A DNA stretch of 64,000 nt from JAEUOS01 sp046160545 (lineage in GTDB: Bacteria; Pseudomonadota; Gammaproteobacteria; Burkholderiales; JAEUOS01). Positions 48,322 through 58,135 of the stretch are shown here, in pieces; position 1 is the stretch's first letter, and each line of letters starts with the position of its first letter. Location of the stretch: positions 43,212 through 107,211 of the forward strand of contig JBJXGS010000048.1 in the NCBI GenBank assembly GCA_046160545.1, written 5' to 3'. The notes under the pieces were generated by a model. It was not told the origin of the DNA. It saw only the letters and a list, made by a program, of their open reading frames with translations, and ran no database searches. Made by a program: the position numbers and the translations under genes.

Positions 48322-51300
48322 TCAGTACAGGATCTCGCGCCATGTTACCGTGCCCGGGCCCTTGCCGAACTTGTAGTACTGGATGAAGGGCGGCCCGCCG
48401 CCGGTGGTGTTCTGCGCGCCAAGCACCTCGCCACCGCCCTGGCCCACGCCAGTCGTTGTCTGACCGCCCACCGCGATCAGCGTGGGTGGCTGTGCCGACC
48501 CGCCCGGAATACGCCGCGAGCTGACGGCGACCCGCACCGTCGAGGGCGAGCCGGGCGGCGTCACCATGTCGTTCGAATTGACCGTGTAGTCGTTATTGGT
48601 GTCGAACACCGAACTGTCCGGTCGCGAGCCGGTCGCGATCAGCAGGGTCAGGTTGTCGCCTGCCGTCGAGCCCAGGCACACGTCGTTGATCGGCCACATG
48701 GTCGAGAACAGGACAATGCCATTGCGCAAGAGCGGGGCGAAGATGTTGCGCTCGCCTGCCGGCGCACCTACGGGAGCCCCGTTCAGCAAGTCCAGGTACC
48801 AACCGCGCTGCGAGGCCGGGGTAGTCGAGATTCGCCCGCGCGCCTCGATTAGTTGCTCGACCGGTCCACCCATGCCGTCATACGACGCGCTGTCGTCACG
48901 CACCGAAGTGGTGTAGTTCGGTCGATGTCGCGTGGTGACGCGCACGATGGAGCCGTCGGGAAGTGTGAAGAAACTCGTGATTCCAGGCTGCAGGAGCTGT
49001 TCCATCAGGGCGGTGCGGCCGCTGACGGTCGACTGTCCGGAAATCGGACTTGAGTCGTTGAGGTCCCAGATGCCGAACAGGGTCTGGGTCCGGTACGCCG
49101 GCCCAGGCGGGTTCACGTCGTTGGACTCCAGGTACTTGCCGGTGCCGAAAGAGACGATGATGCCATTGCCGCTGGGATGCAGCGTGGCCTCGACTCCGGA
49201 GGTGATGGGCTGGATGTTGTTCGACGCATCGCGCGCCTGGAACAGTCGCACCCGGTTGGTGGCATCCCCCCAGGTGGACGAAGCGCCGCGCAGGTCGAAT
49301 TTCCACAGGTCTCCATTGAGGTCACCCGAATAGACAAAGTCAACTGCGCCATTGCCGTCAACGTCGGCGGCGAATGGCGAGGCGAGGCCGTTGGGCGCCA
49401 CGGTCGACCCTGTGCCGGTCGACAGCTTGAAGTAGTCAGTACCGAGCTGCCACGTCCCGTTTGGCCCGGTGGGCCCGTCCAGGTAGAGGACGAAAATGTG
49501 GGCTTGGCCATTGCGGCTGACCGTGCAACCGGCCGGCAGGTAGGGATCTGCCGTTGTGCCCGAGCCAGAGGTGCACTGGATTTCGCGCGGATCGGCTGCC
49601 GACCCTTGCGAATTGTTGTAGCCGCCGCTGATGATAGCGGCGAAGCGGCCATTGGACATGCGCCGAATCACCGGATTGCCGAATGTGAATCCAAGGTCAG
49701 GATCATCAGCATCCGTGAACTCCCACAACACCAGGTTGGCGGCATTTCCGATGGTGAAATTGGTCGGGTTGGTGACATCGAGCGCGTAGATGCCCTGTCC
49801 GCCTTTGTTCAGGCCGCCGACAAGCACGGTCTTCCAGGCAGCGGCTCCGGTCAGGTACGCGTCCTCGACGATCGGCGAGCCGTCGACAAAATAGCGGTGC
49901 GCCGAGTTGTAGGAGCGCGAGGTCAGGCGTGACAGATTCCTGTACACAGTGCTCGGGACGAAGGCGAGCAACTCCGTGCCGGCACTCGAGTCCGCGCTGG
50001 CGTCGAAGGCGTGCAGCATGCCATCGTTGGCGCCTATGTAGATCATGGGTCTGCGCGACGCATTGGCACTGGCGAACGCAACATAGGATGGATCCGGAAA
50101 CCCGGCACTGGGTGCGCCTACGAAATTGGGGTTCGAGTTGATGATGTCGCCCAACTTTGTCAGCGGCCGGCGTCGGAAGTTTGTCGACGCGAGACCTTCA
50201 TTGGATGCGTCACCGCGCAGGAAATTAAGCCGCAACTGTCCCAGTCCGTCAGTCACGCTGGTGTCAGGATTGGTGCGTAGGTCAATGATCTGGCCCGGCG
50301 TGAGCTCGCCTGCCGTCGGATTGGTCGGATCGACCGGCCATACAAACGGTATGCCGCGCGGGGCTGCCCCGGCGAGTCCCTTGTTGTAAGTGAGGATTAT
50401 GCGTCCGCTCGGATTGACCGTCGTGGGTCCCAAGGAGGCCAAGCCTGCGTCCCAGTCAGGTACAGACGCCGGCTGCCCGGTGGTCTGGTTGAGCGCGATC
50501 GCATTGAGTTTGCCGCTCCAGTCCGATGGATTGAACACAGCCTGGTAGATCCGAGTACTGGTGTTCAGGCGCGAGGAGTTCGCAGCCACCGCGGAGGCCG
50601 CCGCCGATTGCAGAATGGAGATGAAGAGCTTGTCCAGCGAGGCTTCCAGGCCCAGCGGGTTGGAGACCAGGAAGAAATTGTCGGGTATCCCGTCCGGCCC
50701 CAGTGCACCGGTCGCGTTGTTGAAGCTGTCCCACTCGGACTGGACATCCGGCAAGGGCGTGGATGCCGGCGGCAGGTTGCCGCTGTCCTTGAAGCCGCCG
50801 TACTTGGCGGCGAACCACAGCGGGTCCTGCAGCGCGTTGCCGGAGCCGGCGGCCGAGATCGTATAGGTCACCACCGTGGTAGGGTTGCCGGCGGTGCAGT
50901 TCAGGCACCCGCCGGTGGTGTTGATGAACGTGCCTGCCGCGCCACCCCCGCCTAGTACGGCCCCGGGTGCGGCCGCGCTTCCGCCGCGTACCACCGGATT
51001 GGTGGGGTCGTTGAAATTGAAGTTGTAGATGCCGGAGTGAAAATGCGGCCCGTCTTGGGTGGTGCCGCTGATCACATAACCGAACCCTTGAGGATTGGCG
51101 GTGGCCGCCGAGACGACGTTGGTAGCGACGTTGATGGCCCCGGCCGAGATCTGCCAGTCGATCACGCCCCAAACGTCCTGGTCGTAGTCACCGCCCTGTT
51201 CGCTGTCCTCCCAGTTGACATACATGCGCCCGGCGGTCGCGGTCATCCTCACGATCTTGACATCGACGATGGCACCCGATCCGATGCGTCCACCGCCGAG

Positions 51301-53646
51301 CGTCAGGCGATAGACCGGCTGGATGATGACCTTTTGTCCGGCGCTGCCGCCGGGTACCGGTATTTCGATGCGCGGCACGTTGGTCGCCAGCGAAATGCCG
51401 TAGGTGCTGACCTTGAGCGAAGTCTTGTCCGTGGCAGGTACCGTGAGATCGCTGCGAATGCGACTGGTACGGGCAGTATGTGCCAGCCCTGCCATGAGAT
51501 AGGTGCCGTTCAGGGAGGGCGCTTCCGGGCATATGCCCTGCACGTTTCCGAGCGCAAAGCCGCCCGCCCCACCGGACTTGGCGCTGCACAGGCTGTCGTT
51601 GGTGACCCCGTCGTTGCCGATGAAATAGGTGCCGGTACCAAGGCCTTCAGCGGTTCCGACGGCGGTCGTCGCCGCGACCGCACTGAAGCCGGGGTTCGCG
51701 CCGACGAAAGGATTGGGAACCTGGTCGTGGTCCTTGGAGCTGACGCTTGAGTTGAAGACCAGGATGTTGAGCGGCGCGCAGTAATTGGCGTTGGTGAGCA
51801 CGTTGTTGGGATTGGGCCAAGTGGCGGTGATCACTCCGGGGATCAGTCCCGAGTCGTCGGTGTTGAAGGCCGCGGTGGGCGCGGTGGCGCCGGCGAAATA
51901 ACGCAGGGACTCGGCGTAAATCTCCGACATCGGGTTGCCCCAGGTCCGGCAGCGACCGTCGGTCAGGTCGGTGGTTGTGAGCTGGTAGGTGCAATTGCCA
52001 TCTGCACCAATGTAGGTGCCGTCACGGTAGTCGTAGCCATACATGCGCAGGCGCGACAGGGTGCGCACGATGCTGCCATTAGGCGGGGCGGCGACAAAGC
52101 GACCGCTGGCGTCGATCTCGTCGGTCATGCTCGCGGTGTTCTTGCGCAGCACGCCGCCGGAGATGTTGCGCGAGTAGCTGCCCGTCATCAGGCCGAAATT
52201 GATACGGTTGTCGTCGCCATACACCTGCAAGAGGCCGATCGGCTTGTAAAAGCCCAACTGGTCATACTGTTTGCACTTCTCGGTCGTAGGTTGGCCGATC
52301 GGCGCGGGCGTGAAGGCGTTGTGGCAGGCAACCACCATGACGCGATACTCACCCGAATCTATGCCGGTGCCGATGGCCCTGGAGGGCACGACGGAATTAT
52401 TGATCGTGTAATTGGACCGGGGTGGATTCTCGGCGCTGGCGTTGAGACCGGAGAGCCCGGCCTGATTGCCGTTGCTGCTTCGATTGAGCCCGAAACCGCC
52501 CTGCAAATTGTTGAATTCGTCGTACCAGCCGCACTGGCGTCGCTCGTTGGCAGCCCAAAGCTCATGGTTGCCGCGCACCATCCGCATGCGCGGCGTGAAC
52601 GTGTTGTTATGGGAGAAATGGTTCCCGGCGTCCCGCGGCGTGACATTGCAGAACGACACGCCCGTGCTGGACAAGTTGATCATTTCCCAGCCGGTTGTCG
52701 TGGTGCCGGCGGGTGGGGGAGCAGCAGGAGGGTCGAGGGTACCGGTCGGAGGGATGACTGAGTAGTCGACCGTGATGAAATTGCCACCGACATCGATCTG
52801 GATTTCCAGGAAGCCTTGGGTCGACCCGGCGGCCACCTTGCTCTTGTTGACCAGGCGACCGGTCTTGGTGAACGGGCCGCCTGCCACGGCTGTGGTCGTG
52901 GCGACGATCTGGTCGCCATAGGCCAGAGTGTCGAGAAATGTTGCCGGGACGTTGTCGAAGCGCACCAAGCCGACGGCGTTGACGTCCACTGCGGTAGTCG
53001 TTGTGAAGGGCGGCTGGCGGGTCGGATTGGTCGGCGCAATCGCGACGTCGAACGGCGTCAGGCGCGGCAGATCGGTGCCGCCGTACCACTTGGCCCATGC
53101 ATGTGCGTCGGTGGGAATGTGGGAGCGCTCCAGCATTGTCGTGGCGCCGTAGCCGCCCGGCCCGGTGTCGAGATCGACGCGACGCATGCCACCGAAAAGA
53201 AGCTTGCGCACCGCATCGATGCGTGACATGGTCATCCAGTTGAGGAAGTTGCCACTCCACTTGGTGCCGTCGCAGTACTTGTCCGCGGTGTACGCGTGCG
53301 GAACAAAGTAGTTGAAGCCGGGGAGTATCGCCGTCGTGCTGTAGTCATAGCACTTGTAGGCATCGAAATAGCCGTAGTAGTCGATGCTGTGCTTGTAGGT
53401 GGTCTCGAGCTGACCGTCACCGTCCAGATCGGAATAGTCGTTGTAGGCCTTCTTGTAGAGCTGCTGGTCCTTGGAGATGTCCAGCATCACCAGGGGCGCT
53501 ATCGGCGGCGCGACGAAGAGCGGGGTGTTGACCAGGCTCAGCATGGCCGCCTGACCCCAGACCGTGGCCGGCTGGGCAAGAATCGTAGTGGTCACCACCG
53601 CGACAACGGCACGGCGCACGGAAGGGCGGGTGAAAAAGGGGTGCAT
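48322..53646 (-). CDS. pilY1: PilY1/PilC type IV pilus tip adhesin
   Basis: 1774 residues, much longer than the roughly 1160 of Pseudomonas PilY1. A signal peptide-like start (VRRAVVAVVTTTILAQPATVWGQ), a long N-terminal part with an EF-hand-like loop YSDLDGDGQLETTY, then the C-terminal seven-bladed propeller (PMIYIGANDGMLHAFDA, KTVLVGGLNKGGQGIYALDV, YSGDLNGDLWKFD). The calcium loop DVDGNGAVD begins at Asp1428 and matches the PilY1 consensus. A conserved RGD lies at 1144-1146 in NFLRGDASNEG. Sits in the outer membrane or on the pilus tip and controls assembly and retraction with the minor pilins. Confidence 0.94.
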   Translation of the reverse strand: MHPFFTRPSVRRAVVAVVTTTILAQPATVWGQAAMLSLVNTPLFVAPPIAPLVMLDISKDQQLYKKAYNDYSDLDGDGQLETTYKHSIDYYGYFDAYKCYDYSTTAILPGFNYFVPHAYTADKYCDGTKWSGNFLNWMTMSRIDAVRKLLFGGMRRVDLDTGPGGYGATTMLERSHIPTDAHAWAKWYGGTDLPRLTPFDVAIAPTNPTRQPPFTTTTAVDVNAVGLVRFDNVPATFLDTLAYGDQIVATTTAVAGGPFTKTGRLVNKSKVAAGSTQGFLEIQIDVGGNFITVDYSVIPPTGTLDPPAAPPPAGTTTTGWEMINLSSTGVSFCNVTPRDAGNHFSHNNTFTPRMRMVRGNHELWAANERRQCGWYDEFNNLQGGFGLNRSSNGNQAGLSGLNASAENPPRSNYTINNSVVPSRAIGTGIDSGEYRVMVVACHNAFTPAPIGQPTTEKCKQYDQLGFYKPIGLLQVYGDDNRINFGLMTGSYSRNISGGVLRKNTASMTDEIDASGRFVAAPPNGSIVRTLSRLRMYGYDYRDGTYIGADGNCTYQLTTTDLTDGRCRTWGNPMSEIYAESLRYFAGATAPTAAFNTDDSGLIPGVITATWPNPNNVLTNANYCAPLNILVFNSSVSSKDHDQVPNPFVGANPGFSAVAATTAVGTAEGLGTGTYFIGNDGVTNDSLCSAKSGGAGGFALGNVQGICPEAPSLNGTYLMAGLAHTARTSRIRSDLTVPATDKTSLKVSTYGISLATNVPRIEIPVPGGSAGQKVIIQPVYRLTLGGGRIGSGAIVDVKIVRMTATAGRMYVNWEDSEQGGDYDQDVWGVIDWQISAGAINVATNVVSAATANPQGFGYVISGTTQDGPHFHSGIYNFNFNDPTNPVVRGGSAAAPGAVLGGGGAAGTFINTTGGCLNCTAGNPTTVVTYTISAAGSGNALQDPLWFAAKYGGFKDSGNLPPASTPLPDVQSEWDSFNNATGALGPDGIPDNFFLVSNPLGLEASLDKLFISILQSAAASAVAANSSRLNTSTRIYQAVFNPSDWSGKLNAIALNQTTGQPASVPDWDAGLASLGPTTVNPSGRIILTYNKGLAGAAPRGIPFVWPVDPTNPTAGELTPGQIIDLRTNPDTSVTDGLGQLRLNFLRGDASNEGLASTNFRRRPLTKLGDIINSNPNFVGAPSAGFPDPSYVAFASANASRRPMIYIGANDGMLHAFDASADSSAGTELLAFVPSTVYRNLSRLTSRSYNSAHRYFVDGSPIVEDAYLTGAAAWKTVLVGGLNKGGQGIYALDVTNPTNFTIGNAANLVLWEFTDADDPDLGFTFGNPVIRRMSNGRFAAIISGGYNNSQGSAADPREIQCTSGSGTTADPYLPAGCTVSRNGQAHIFVLYLDGPTGPNGTWQLGTDYFKLSTGTGSTVAPNGLASPFAADVDGNGAVDFVYSGDLNGDLWKFDLRGASSTWGDATNRVRLFQARDASNNIQPITSGVEATLHPSGNGIIVSFGTGKYLESNDVNPPGPAYRTQTLFGIWDLNDSSPISGQSTVSGRTALMEQLLQPGITSFFTLPDGSIVRVTTRHRPNYTTSVRDDSASYDGMGGPVEQLIEARGRISTTPASQRGWYLDLLNGAPVGAPAGERNIFAPLLRNGIVLFSTMWPINDVCLGSTAGDNLTLLIATGSRPDSSVFDTNNDYTVNSNDMVTPPGSPSTVRVAVSSRRIPGGSAQPPTLIAVGGQTTTGVGQGGGEVLGAQNTTGGGPPFIQYYKFGKGPGTVTWREILY

Positions 53647-53676
53647 GGATATTCTCCGGGAATGCGGTTGCAGCGG

Positions 53677-54336
53677 TCAGTCGGCGGCGATGACGGCCTG
53701 CAGGGTCACCTGGGTGTTGACGTTGCCGCCGAAGCCGCGTGCGGTGACGCGGTACAGATAGTTGGGACAAACCACCCCGCCGAGGCTGGCGCCGGCGGTC
53801 GGGGTGCACAGGGCTTCGACGATGTACTGCGGCTGACGTGCGGCGCGCGGAAACGGATTGGTCGTGGCACCGCCCGGCTGCGTGTAGGTGCCGATGGTCA
53901 CTGGATTGAGCGCGGTGCTGCCGGTGGCGGTCCAATTGGCGAGATTGAGTTGCGGGTAGGTCGAAGGCTGTCCGCTGATCGCGACTGCTGTTTGCGGCAT
54001 GCAGATGCCGGTCGTCGAGCACGTGCCGGCCGTGGCCGACGCGTCGCCAAAGCCGGTCGCTCCACTGACCAACGGAGCGCGCTGCAAGCAGGTCGCCGCA
54101 CCCGGCGTGCAATTGCCCTTCAGGTCGTTGCGCGCATCACGGATGGCCGCCTCGGCGGCGTGCAGCGCATTGGTCCAGTCGCGCACGTTACCAGCCATGC
54201 GCTCCTCCGACGAGGTCGACTGCATGGTCGTCACGCCCAGCATGGTGATGATGAGCAGGAACAGCAATGCCACGACCAGCACCGCACCCTGCTGGCGTGG
54301 CGCCGGCTGCCGGCGCATATTCAGCCTCGCACTCAT
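53677..54336 (-). CDS. pilX: minor pilin assembly protein PilX
   Basis: 219 residues, PilX family. The hydrophobic start RQQGAVLVVALLFLLIITMLGVTTMQ with SSEERMAGNVRDWTNALHAAEAAIRDA is diagnostic. It lacks the classic Gly/Phe-Glu5 cleavage site, as do PilX proteins. ATG at 54336 (MSARLNMRRQPAP) overlaps the pilW stop; an upstream open frame is not conserved. Between pilW and pilY1, 30 bases from the latter, with GGAG before the pilY1 ATG. Confidence 0.9.
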   Translation of the reverse strand: MSARLNMRRQPAPRQQGAVLVVALLFLLIITMLGVTTMQSTSSEERMAGNVRDWTNALHAAEAAIRDARNDLKGNCTPGAATCLQRAPLVSGATGFGDASATAGTCSTTGICMPQTAVAISGQPSTYPQLNLANWTATGSTALNPVTIGTYTQPGGATTNPFPRAARQPQYIVEALCTPTAGASLGGVVCPNYLYRVTARGFGGNVNTQVTLQAVIAAD

Positions 54337-55124
54337 GGCACGCGATTCCTCAGGTTGATGGTGGTATAGAAAACCCGCCGCACGAAGCGGTCGCTGAACG
54401 GCCCGTACACGTTGCCTGCCATCGTGTGGGTGGTCGTCGAATCGACTGCGTTGGCGGTTGGGTTGGGCGAACGCATCAGCATCCACACGCGTACGCTCAC
54501 AATCTGGTTTACATCGGTGACGTCGTTGACGCGCACGTAATGGTTAGCGGTACCGTCGTTGTCGTTGTCCACGCCGTACATGATCTGCATGTTCTGCACG
54601 TCGGAGATCAACTCGTTCCAGGTCGTGCCGTTGTCGGTGGAGCAAAAAAGGCCCGAGGTCGTCCCGCTGGTGCGTATCGCGAAGCGATTCGACGAGATCG
54701 TGCCGAAGGGGATGTTCTGGCCGATGCAATCGACGATCGTTCCGTCAGCCGCGCCGGCCGGCACGCCCATGCCCTGGAAGCGGACGGTGATGGTGTCCGA
54801 ACCGGTCACGAATCCCGAAGCGGAGATGTTGTCGACGCCTTCGACCGCCAGCCCGGTGACCGTCGTAAAGACCTCATTGGGGTCCACGCCAGGATGATTG
54901 CGAAAGCCGGCCACGCGCACTGAGCGGGCCAGCATCGTCGAAGCGTTGCGCATGGCCTCCTGGACGCGGGCCAAGTCCTCCTGGCTGCTGAAGCTTTCAC
55001 GCGAGCCAATGAAGATCTGGCCGATGACCAGCGACACGATCAGGCCGATGGCCACGGCAATCAGGAACTCGACGATCGTGAAGCCGCGTCGCATGCGGCG
55101 CGCCAGAACGGTATGGTCGCTCAT
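54333..55124 (-). CDS. pilW: minor pilin PilW
   Basis: 263 residues. Prepilin motif RRGFTIVEFLIAVAIGLIVSLVIGQIF with Glu5 present; then SQEDLARVQEAMRNASTMLARSVRVAGF, the usual PilW helix. Part of the pilus initiation complex with PilV, PilX, FimU/FimT and PilE. Starts in the pilV stop codon and ends in the pilX start codon. Confidence 0.92.
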   Translation of the reverse strand: MSDHTVLARRMRRGFTIVEFLIAVAIGLIVSLVIGQIFIGSRESFSSQEDLARVQEAMRNASTMLARSVRVAGFRNHPGVDPNEVFTTVTGLAVEGVDNISASGFVTGSDTITVRFQGMGVPAGAADGTIVDCIGQNIPFGTISSNRFAIRTSGTTSGLFCSTDNGTTWNELISDVQNMQIMYGVDNDNDGTANHYVRVNDVTDVNQIVSVRVWMLMRSPNPTANAVDSTTTHTMAGNVYGPFSDRFVRRVFYTTINLRNRVP

Positions 55125-55714
55125 GGCAGGAACCTCGTGGCGAAGACCTGGAAGGTGTTGTTGGTATTGCTTGAAGATCGGTCGTCACGCCAGAAGATCT
55201 TGACGGCATACATGTGGCCGGACTGGCTGCACGCGTGGGTGATGGTCGTGCCGTTGTACGAGCCGTCGTTGGTCGAGGTGTCACGGCAGACGATGCCGAC
55301 CCCGTTGCCCAGGCGGGTTCGAATCGCCTGCTGCCACTCGAACGCATCCTGGCTGGCCAGCTCTGCGGCGGTGCATGTCCCGACGGCAGGTCCGGAAGTA
55401 TTGAGGCAGCCGGCGGCCTGCGTAGTGTAGAGCGGATCGACCGCGACATCGTTGGACGGCCGGTTGTAGCCATTGGTCGCCGTGCCCAGCGTATCCAGCG
55501 CTACCCCCGCCTGATTGCTGCGCATGCGGTCGATCATGTCGTAGGCGAGCTGGGTCGCGGTAGAGCGCTGCTGCGAGCTGTAGGTGTTCTGGATGCCCAG
55601 AACCATGAGCCCGGCCACTCCCAGAAGGCCGAACGAAAGGATCACGATTGCGACCATGACCTCGACCAACGTGAAGCCGGTCGCCGGCACGCGGTGTTGC
55701 AGTCTGCGCATCAT
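55121..55714 (-). CDS. pilV: minor pilin PilV
   Basis: 197 residues. VPATGFTLVEVMVAIVILSFGLLGVAGLMVLGIQ is a type IV prepilin start with Glu5; QQRSTATQLAYDMIDRMRSNQAG is typical of PilV. Two adjacent ATG codons (55714, 55711) overlap the stop of the preceding gene. Stop overlaps the pilW start. Confidence 0.92.
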   Translation of the reverse strand: MMRRLQHRVPATGFTLVEVMVAIVILSFGLLGVAGLMVLGIQNTYSSQQRSTATQLAYDMIDRMRSNQAGVALDTLGTATNGYNRPSNDVAVDPLYTTQAAGCLNTSGPAVGTCTAAELASQDAFEWQQAIRTRLGNGVGIVCRDTSTNDGSYNGTTITHACSQSGHMYAVKIFWRDDRSSSNTNNTFQVFATRFLP

Positions 55715-56274
55715 GGGCAGGGTCCTCCGGCCGCGGACTGGACCTTGCCCAGGGCGGTGACCGAGACGGTGCGCGCTAGGTGGTGGTAGCTTGCGTCGGC
55801 GGGGCAAACGGTGAAGCTGGCTGCCGCGTTCATGACGCCTATGGCGCGAAAGCTCACGAAATTGGGGGCGCCGGTGGTGCGAAAGCTGACGCTGGCGGGC
55901 AGGCCTTCCTTGATGCGCAGGATGGTCTCCGGCGTGCCGGAGGTCGTCCGCTGGTTGTCGACAGTCGTGCTGTCGACAAAGGCGATCCAGCCAGTGGACC
56001 AGTTGTTGCTGGCGGCGCACACAATGCTGTTGAGGGCCTGGTTCTGGGTGGTGGTCGGGCACAGGACCACGCGCTGGCCGAGTTTGCCGGCCTCGCTGCG
56101 CGCCACTGCCAGGTCATTGACGAGGTCGGCCGTTACGCTGCGCACCTGGTTGGAGATGATCATCTGGCGCAACTGTGGCGCCGCGATCGTCATCAGCACA
56201 CCAATCACCACGATCACGATCAAAAGTTCGATGATCGTGAAGCCATGGCGCGATGGGCTAGGGGAGTGGCGCAT
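55711..56274 (-). CDS. fimT: pseudopilin FimT/FimU (GspH-like)
   Basis: 187 residues. MRHSPSPSRHGFTIIELLIVIVVIG: cleavage after Gly, Glu5 present; then AVARSEAGKLGQRVVLCP, GWIAFVDSTT and the GspH/FimT beta fold. FimT can bind DNA in natural transformation, whereas FimU belongs to the priming complex; sequence alone does not decide. First gene of the operon; the long reading frame beyond 56274 is not conserved. Confidence 0.88.
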   Translation of the reverse strand: MRHSPSPSRHGFTIIELLIVIVVIGVLMTIAAPQLRQMIISNQVRSVTADLVNDLAVARSEAGKLGQRVVLCPTTTQNQALNSIVCAASNNWSTGWIAFVDSTTVDNQRTTSGTPETILRIKEGLPASVSFRTTGAPNFVSFRAIGVMNAAASFTVCPADASYHHLARTVSVTALGKVQSAAGGPCP

Positions 56275-56320
56275 GTTTGGTCCGGCTTTGCAATGTCGGC
56301 AATGTGTGGGTCGCGACAAA

Positions 56321-56337
56321 ATGGGGCGCGGCCCCAT
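56321..56337. repeat. palindrome in the fimT / glycosyltransferase divergent gap
   Basis: ATGGGGC / GCCCCAT with a 3-base centre, in the 165 bases between the pilin operon and the divergent glycosyltransferase gene. TAAGAT (56348-56353) on the plus strand may be a -10 for the latter. Could be an operator. Confidence 0.35.
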
Positions 56338-56439
56338 GACGCCTTGCTAAGATACCCGGTGCCAAAAAGCAAGCAAGTGCTTGAAGATGGACGGCCGGGC
56401 GCCGCCGACAAACGGACAGGTTTTCGGTCAGGGAAGCAG

Positions 56440-57648
56440 ATGCGCGTCGCATTGGCGTGGGAACTGGGCGGTGGGATGGGGCACGTCGATCGGCTCGCGC
56501 CTTGGGCTGGCCAGCTTGCGCAGCGTGACGCCAGGGTCACCGCGATCGTGGCCGACCTGCCAGTCGCGTCGGCGCGTCTGCCCCTGGCGCCGGACGCGCT
56601 GTTGCAGGCGCCAGTATTGCGCCATGGCGCACTTGCAGTTGGTCTGGGGCGGCATTCCTACGCGGAACTGCTGCTCGCAGCCGGTTATGGCAATCCCGCC
56701 ACCCTGGAGGCACTCGTGCGGGGCTGGCTGTCGGCGCTGCATCTTGCAAAGGCCGATCTGGTGCTGGCGGACCATGCGCCGACGGCATTGCTTGCCGCGC
56801 GCATCTCCGGCCTGCCTGCGGTACAAATCGGCGACGGATTCACGATTCCGCCGGCCGGTTCGGTGGCCTTCGGGAAGGAGGCCGAACGCGAACTGGCACG
56901 CTATGCCGCTGCCGAGGAGCGGGTCACATCGACGATTCATCGCGTGCAGCGAGATTATGCAAGTCCCCCTCTCGCGCGGTTGGCTGCGTTGCAAGAAGTC
57001 GAGCAGACCCTTCTCCTCACCTACCCCGAGCTCGACCATTACCAGGGAGCCGAGCGGGCCTGCGGCTACGCCGGCGCCCCGGTCGCCACGATGCCCGAAG
57101 CCTCGGAAACGTTGATGCATGGTCAGGCGGAAAACAGCCGGCCCAGCGTTTTTGCGTATTTGAAGCCCATGCACGCGCAATTCGCAGCTGCGGTGAATGC
57201 CCTGGCCGGACTCAAAGTGCCGGTAACCGTCTACGCCGGCGGGGCTCCGGCTCCCTCGGGCGCCGGGCATTTGGATTGGCGCCTGCAGCCGCTGGATGTT
57301 GGCGCGGCCATCGGCGCGGCGACCCTGGTGGTCTGCCATGCCGGCCACGGGTTGGTGTGTCAGGCCTTGTTGGCGGGGCGGCCACTGTTGCTTTTGCCCG
57401 GCTCGTACGAACAACTGTTGACCGCGTACAACGTCGCCGCACTTGGAGCAGGGGCCTGGATTCATCCCGAGGCGGTCGGGAGTCAGGTGCGAAAGGGACT
57501 GGTGCGAAGTCTCGCGGATGCTGACCTGACGCGCAACGCAGGCAGCTTCGCGCGTGCTCACCAAAGAACCGCGGGGCAGCTGACCGCCTGGCTGGCCGAA
57601 TGCACCGATCGGATTTGCGCGCTTGCCGCCGGTCGGGGCTCCCGCTAG
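56440..57648 (+). CDS. glycosyltransferase, MGT/UDP-glycosyltransferase-like
   Basis: 402 residues. MRVALAWELGGGMGHVDRLAPWA is the N-terminal loop of GT-B enzymes of the MGT/GT1-like group; the C-terminal half has LQPLDVGAAIGAATLVVCHAGHGLVCQALLAGRPLLLLPGSYEQLLTA, in which the HAGHG block fits the donor-binding loop. It could glycosylate a small molecule, lipid or surface protein, possibly pilin since it is divergent from the pilin operon, but this is only proximity. ATG at 56440 chosen; the long upstream frame lies inside fimT on the other strand. Confidence 0.78.
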   Translation: MRVALAWELGGGMGHVDRLAPWAGQLAQRDARVTAIVADLPVASARLPLAPDALLQAPVLRHGALAVGLGRHSYAELLLAAGYGNPATLEALVRGWLSALHLAKADLVLADHAPTALLAARISGLPAVQIGDGFTIPPAGSVAFGKEAERELARYAAAEERVTSTIHRVQRDYASPPLARLAALQEVEQTLLLTYPELDHYQGAERACGYAGAPVATMPEASETLMHGQAENSRPSVFAYLKPMHAQFAAAVNALAGLKVPVTVYAGGAPAPSGAGHLDWRLQPLDVGAAIGAATLVVCHAGHGLVCQALLAGRPLLLLPGSYEQLLTAYNVAALGAGAWIHPEAVGSQVRKGLVRSLADADLTRNAGSFARAHQRTAGQLTAWLAECTDRICALAAGRGSR

Positions 57649-57677
57649 GATGAGGCGTCCTGTTAGGGAGATTCATC

Positions 57678-58037
57678 ATGGCCATGAAGAACTTGCCAGA
57701 CTCGATTCGAATCGCGCGCAGCGCTTCGCTTGCGCCGTTGGCGTTGATGCTTGTACAGGCCGGGCTGGCTACGATGGCCTTGCCGGTCAGCGCCGCGACA
57801 CTGCCGGCGCGACCGGCCGCGCATGTCGAACCCATGGTGTATTTGGCGCAGCAGTCCGGTGACGACGGCTACGGTACGGTACCTCATTTGCGGCCACGTC
57901 CGGAAAGCGGTGTCGCCGCGCCCAAGCCGGCACCGGATGCCAGTGGAACCACCGGCAACAATGGCGCCGCCACCGCTCCGCGTCCGACGAGTGGCGCGGC
58001 TACCTCACCAAAGGATGGACGCAACTCAAGTCGCTGA
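57678..58037 (+). CDS. small secreted Pro/Ala/Gly-rich protein, unknown
   Basis: 119 residues. Signal peptide (SASLAPLALMLVQAGLATMALPVSA, cut after ALPVSA) then a low-complexity tail rich in Pro, Ala, Gly, Thr and Asn (PKPAPDASGTTGNNGAATAP). GGGAG lies 9 bases before the ATG. I recognise no family. It follows the glycosyltransferase by 29 bases. Confidence 0.55.
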   Translation: MAMKNLPDSIRIARSASLAPLALMLVQAGLATMALPVSAATLPARPAAHVEPMVYLAQQSGDDGYGTVPHLRPRPESGVAAPKPAPDASGTTGNNGAATAPRPTSGAATSPKDGRNSSR

Positions 58038-58135
58038 CGCAAGTTGAGCGCCTGCCCGCGGCAGGCGCCAGGGTGGCCGCGTCTTCGGAACCAGCAGAAA
58101 AAGTACGGATGGGTAAATGGGAGTAAATGCGGGAG

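Noticed and set aside
53296..54369. 357-codon plus-strand frame opposite pilX and pilY1
   Set aside because: Arg/Gly-rich shadow with no motif; the pilin genes on the minus strand are coupled and conserved.
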